This document shows, one piece after another, positions 61,018-64,000 of a stretch of 64,000 bases of DNA (position 1 is its first letter; each line of letters opens with the position of its first letter). The DNA comes from Entamoeba histolytica HM-1:IMSS. Taxonomy: Eukaryota; Evosea; Mastigamoebida; Endamoebidae. Location of the stretch: assembly GCF_000208925.1 (NCBI RefSeq), contig NW_001914864.1, positions 71,570-135,569 on the forward strand. Reading direction: 5' to 3'. The position numbers were made by a program, and so were the translations under genes. The notes beneath the pieces were generated by a model. That model was given only the letters and a program-made list of their open reading frames with translations. It ran no database searches and was not told where the DNA came from.

Positions 61018-61653
61018 TTAATCAAAACAAAAATATAAGAAACGGTCAGTTGAAAATAATTGGTCAAGGGATTGAATAACATCTTCATTAATACCTTTTG
61101 ATAATAATAATGATGAATTGAACAAATCAGAAATAGACAAATGATTTGTTTTCATCATTGAATAAACATCAACATTAAGCAACGATGATAATTGTGATGC
61201 AAATGATTTTATCTCATCAACAACGTTAGATTCATCACTATGAAAAGGTTCAATATTTGATTTAATAACATAATTAATGCAATTCATTAACAAAATGTCG
61301 TCATCTTCTATTGGAATAAACAAAAATGAAGAAGATGGAGATAAGTCAAATTGAAGACGTTGAATGAGAGAAGAATTGAAAGATGTTTTCAAGAAGAAAA
61401 TAACAATGTCAGTATCTTTAAGATATTTTCTTCTTTGAACCAATGTTGTATAATCAGCATCAGAAATAATGGAATTAGCATCAACAATATCAATATAAAT
61501 ATTATTTGGTAAGAGAATGTCATGACTTAGAATTGGAGAGTCAATGACTTGATATTCATTTTTGAGTTGGTTCAGAATATATTCATTGTGAAATCCGGAG
61601 TGAACACGAATGGATGTATGGTTTGTTGGTATAACTACAACTGTTTGTTTCAT
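61018..61653 (-). CDS. Unknown protein, possibly FAAP24/SPO16-like (inactive XPF-nuclease fold plus HhH)
   Basis: 211 residues, ATG at 61651-61653, converging with the gene at 60378 (58 bases between). Residues about 45-135 alternate strands and helices: I-Y-I-D-I-V-D-A ... D-Y-T-T-L-V-Q-R-R ... D-I-V-I-F-F-L-K ... L-F-I-P-I-E-D-D-D-I. This order, including a Y-x-x-L-V-x-R-R-like helix between two buried strands, resembles FAAP24, a partner of FANCM in DNA-crosslink repair whose nuclease-fold domain has lost catalysis. The last 60 residues are helical, where FAAP24 has tandem helix-hairpin-helix motifs. The match is by pattern only and weak at residue level; meiotic SPO16 has the same fold and is an equal candidate. 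No catalytic E-R-K-x3-D nuclease motif is visible. Confidence 0.6.
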   Translation of the reverse strand: MKQTVVVIPTNHTSIRVHSGFHNEYILNQLKNEYQVIDSPILSHDILLPNNIYIDIVDANSIISDADYTTLVQRRKYLKDTDIVIFFLKTSFNSSLIQRLQFDLSPSSSFLFIPIEDDDILLMNCINYVIKSNIEPFHSDESNVVDEIKSFASQLSSLLNVDVYSMMKTNHLSISDLFNSSLLLSKGINEDVIQSLDQLFSTDRFLYFCFD

Positions 61654-61777
61654 TTTAAGCTTTTGAGTTAAACATATAACTTTAAATGATGAAGAAATGA
61701 TTCAATCTTGTTATTAATAAAAATAAAATAAGCAAAAAGGAAAAAGATCAAATAAGTAAATACAATTCAATTAGACA

Positions 61778-62533
61778 TTAGTAATAACAACAACCATTAT
61801 CATATCTCAATGGATAAACAATAACTGGCATTCCAATGTTTTGAGTATAAAATAATGGCTGATCTTCCACAACAATACTTCTAGTTGTTGATTGTTGTTT
61901 ATTGAAACAACAATAAGAGAGATGTTGTTGATCAACTAATACATCTTTTATCTCTGGAATATGAAGTGATGATAACTGAGAAGAATCAACTTTCAATACG
62001 TGTTCTCTTTTAAAAGAATTAGAAATAAACTGTTCAATTTTCATTCCAATCTCAATAAGTCTCTTCTCATTAATAATTTCTCCACTTGGAAAACTGATTG
62101 ATGACACCTTAACAAATCGTTCAGTTAATTTAGCTTTTTTGGTTTGTCTAATAATAAAGTTATATCCACACTTTTTTAAAAGATATAATAATCCATTGTT
62201 AATCCATGATTCTTTGCTTCTATTATATTGTTTGTCACTCATTCCTTCGCGATTAATTGGTTGCTCATTTACTATTTCTCTAATAAGTAAATCACTCATT
62301 TTAATAAGATCATTTTGATACATCATTGTCCCCATAATTGTAATATCCTCGGGAACCATCATCTTGATTGTATTTTTCGTCTTTTTAGTCCTTCTGAATG
62401 AAACTATAGCTCCAAGTTGTTTAATCAAAATACATAGAACAGTATTAGTAATTCCACTTTCAACATTTCTTGATATTATCTTTCTTTCTTTTGAAACAAC
62501 ATCACTGAGTCTGTCATTTGAAATAATAGACAT
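61778..62533 (-). CDS. Uncharacterised protein
   Basis: 251 residues, ATG at 62531-62533, single exon. No domain that I recognise. Residues 1-130 are basic and mostly helical (T-N-T-V-L-C-I-L-I-K-Q-L-G and G-L-L-Y-L-L-K-K-C-G-Y), and the remainder is mixed with polar, Gln/Ser-rich segments and ends G-C-C-Y-Y. Two similar-looking segments, L-I-K-Q-L-G-A-I-V-S-F-R-R-T-K-K and L-L-K-K-C-G-Y-N-F-I-I-R-Q-T-K-K, suggest an internal duplication of a roughly 85-residue unit. This would fit a small nucleic-acid-binding or protein-binding repeat, but nothing more can be said. It lies 124 bases above the FAAP24-like gene in the same orientation. Confidence 0.62.
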   Translation of the reverse strand: MSIISNDRLSDVVSKERKIISRNVESGITNTVLCILIKQLGAIVSFRRTKKTKNTIKMMVPEDITIMGTMMYQNDLIKMSDLLIREIVNEQPINREGMSDKQYNRSKESWINNGLLYLLKKCGYNFIIRQTKKAKLTERFVKVSSISFPSGEIINEKRLIEIGMKIEQFISNSFKREHVLKVDSSQLSSLHIPEIKDVLVDQQHLSYCCFNKQQSTTRSIVVEDQPLFYTQNIGMPVIVYPLRYDNGCCYY

Positions 62534-62861
62534 TTTCCTTTTGATTAGTACTTGATTTTTTGTTCATTATTTATAGTTTATTTTTAGGTGCATCTCATTA
62601 TTATAACCAATAATTTGAATGGATCTATTATAATTTTAAAGATTAACCAATAATTAATTAAAAAGATCAATTATTAGATCATATTATAAAGATCTCTGGA
62701 TATTTTATTGAAATTATTCATTTTAGAGATGAAATAGAATTTCTACAAGATAAATAACTTGAAGTTTTTTCAATAATAAAATTTTTTAATTTTATTTTTT
62801 ATAACATAAATTTGTTTTTTCTATGTATAAAAATGTAATATATAACAAAAAATAATTTATT
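62534..62861. other. Intergenic stretch
   Basis: 328 bases of AT-rich spacer. Contains GATC-bearing short repeats (AAAGATC, AGATCA, GATCTC around 62638-62697) but nothing gene-like. Confidence 0.6.
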
Positions 62862-63900
62862 TTAGAAAAGATTGAAAGTATTTGGATGAGCGGCATTGAT
62901 GTTATATAAGGTGATGTCTACACCAAGTTCTGTTGCAAGGTCTATTCTTTTTTGAATGAATTCAATAGTTGGATACATAATTTCACATCCATTTTCCATG
63001 ATAAATTTTTGTTCTTGACATTTATCTATCCATTCAGATTTCTTAACTTGAAGTAAATTATTATAGAAATAAGTAGAATTAACCATACTTCGTGGTTGAT
63101 TTGGACAAAGCATTGTTCCTGAAAGGTCAATGGTGATTGATGTCTTTTTTGTTAAATCAACGTAGTTTGATGTATATTGTTCAACTAATCCTTTAATGTA
63201 ATAAACAGGAGAAGTGCAATGTGAACCAATCATATTTCTATCATAATATTGAATGTCATCAAGAATAAATTCATCAACTAAATTCTTTAATGAAGTTATT
63301 TCACTAATTCCAATTGCTTGAGAATTTGGCTAGATATTATTAATCTTTTTATAACATTCATATTCTTAGTGTATTTATTAAACAAACAGGAATAATAGCA
63401 AATACTTGTTTCTGAATTTTATGTAATTCAATTCCTAATCTTCTTAATATCAGTCTAACATCACGAGTTGATCTTCCAGTGATAAAATATACATTTTCTA
63501 AATCTTCCATACATACACCATCTAATCCATATTTATTTATTGTTTCAATAACTGCTTCTGTCATTTCAAATGTCCAATTAACAATACTTGCAAAATTCCC
63601 AAACATAATATGTCCAATATTATGTGTAAAATTCTTTTTATATACCCATTCCCCTTCAATTTTAGGACTTCCTGATGGAAATGACTCAGCACTAAATCCT
63701 TTTCCAATGACTTGGTCAATTCTGTCTTTATGTTCAATAGCAATATTCATATCCTCATCACTTTCTATAATAGCAAATATCTTTCCTTTAAATTTTCTGG
63801 GTTGTTTTTCAATAGAATTAAAATCAGTAATAACTGCTGCAACACAATTTTCAATAAGTAATATTAAAACCCATATTACTACTGGTATTGTTTTTCTCAT
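62862..63900 (-). CDS. Secreted GH18-fold protein, CHID1-like, catalytic motif lost; two exons
   Basis: Exon 1 is 63388-63900 and exon 2 is 62862-63329; joined in phase 0 they give 326 residues. Signal peptide at 1-21 (V-V-I-W-V-L-I-L-L-I). The fold is that of glycoside hydrolase family 18 as in animal chitinase-domain-containing protein 1: Y-G-L-D-G-V near 124-129, A-I-I-P-P at the splice, and M-Y-P-T-I-E-F-I-Q-K-R-I-D-L-A-T-E-L-G-V near the end, much like Y-P-T-L-K-S-L-Q-V-R-L-E-L-A-R-E-L-G-V in CHID1. The D-x2-D-x-D-x-E motif of active chitinases reads D127-G-V-C-M-E-D-L, so the catalytic Glu is lacking, as in CHID1. It is likely a lumenal or secreted sugar-binding protein rather than an enzyme. 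Without splicing both halves look like separate small genes. Confidence 0.78.
63330..63387 (-). other. Intron of the CHID1-like gene
   Basis: 58 bases, donor GTTTGTT, acceptor ATCTAG, phase 0; joins I-I-P to P-N-S-Q in the middle of the barrel. Confidence 0.87.
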
Positions 63901-64000
63901 TTATCTTTATCTTTATTTTAGTTCTTTTCTTTTTTTGTTTCTTCTTTGTTTCATGAATCAAATTTATTATTATAATCATATCCTATCCTTCTATCTGTAA

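Noticed and set aside
62862..63233. Exon 2 of the CHID1-like gene as an independent small gene
   Set aside because: Its frame extends back to a TAG acceptor and completes the GH18 barrel of exon 1.
63479..64000. Open frame of 173 residues on the + strand at the right edge
   Set aside because: It lies antisense to the CHID1-like gene, and that gene has clear family support.
1..64000. CRISPR array, bacterial operon or viral insertion
   Set aside because: No regularly spaced repeats, no bacterial ribosome-binding logic and no viral hallmark gene are present; introns show a eukaryotic genome.

Overview
The window is eukaryotic, very AT-rich, gene-dense nuclear DNA from the amoeba genus Entamoeba. 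Four things point there. Introns are short (43-75 bp), nearly always begin GTTTGT and end in TAG, CAG or AAG. At least three genes carry a perfect AATGAACT ('GAAC') promoter element 25-30 bases before the ATG. Several genes belong to families typical of Entamoeba: huge cysteine-rich transmembrane kinases, a leucine-rich-repeat/PP2C fusion, a TLDc-like protein, multi-LIM proteins and a membrane-anchored papain-like protease with no pro-region. Codon choice is strongly A/T-ending. I cannot name the species from sequence alone. The E. histolytica/dispar/nuttalli group fits best.

Layout. 0-8 kb: 3' end of a patatin-like phospholipase, a CCDC25 orthologue, an unknown two-exon gene, and a P-glycoprotein fragment that lacks its whole first half and is interrupted by a 100-N assembly gap. 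These are separated by 1.4-2.4 kb stretches with no recognisable gene. 8-20 kb: a 1,917-residue transmembrane kinase diverges from a 1,753-residue calponin-homology/coiled-coil protein that ends in a CAAX box. 20-32 kb: a RasGAP-like protein whose arginine finger is lysine, a VHS-domain sorting protein, an apyrase-like membrane nucleotidase, two proteins of unknown or repeat-only nature, a four-LIM protein, a TLDc-like protein, and an asparaginase with a signal peptide and KDEL tail. 32-48 kb: the LRR-PP2C phosphatase, a NUDIX hydrolase, a seven-helix GOST (Wntless/TMEM181-like) protein, U1A/U2B'' splicing protein, SMC1, a type II membrane cysteine protease and WASH1. 48-64 kb: a second giant kinase, RNA polymerase III subunit RPC8, a second GOST paralogue, a two-LIM protein, three poorly understood proteins and a CHID1-like GH18 protein.

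Themes. Many products act at membranes or on signalling and cytoskeleton: two receptor kinases, RasGAP, VHS adaptor, WASH, CH/coiled-coil, LIM proteins, GOST proteins, surface protease. The rest is core nuclear machinery (SMC1, RPC8, U1A). There is no operon logic; genes are independently oriented. Eleven introns in nine genes were placed by joining frames at GTTTGT (one GTTCGT) donors and, where possible, by agreement with the known protein family. Several reading frames look longer if TTG or GTG is allowed as a start; in this eukaryote I used the first sensible ATG instead.

Best leads for new biology: the Lys-finger RasGAP, the conserved MSP/Ig-like module between membrane and kinase in both giant kinases, the prenylatable CH/coiled-coil giant, the paired GOST proteins in an organism with no Wnt, the ER-targeted asparaginase, a possible FAAP24/SPO16-like protein, and perfect AT hairpins in divergent promoters.
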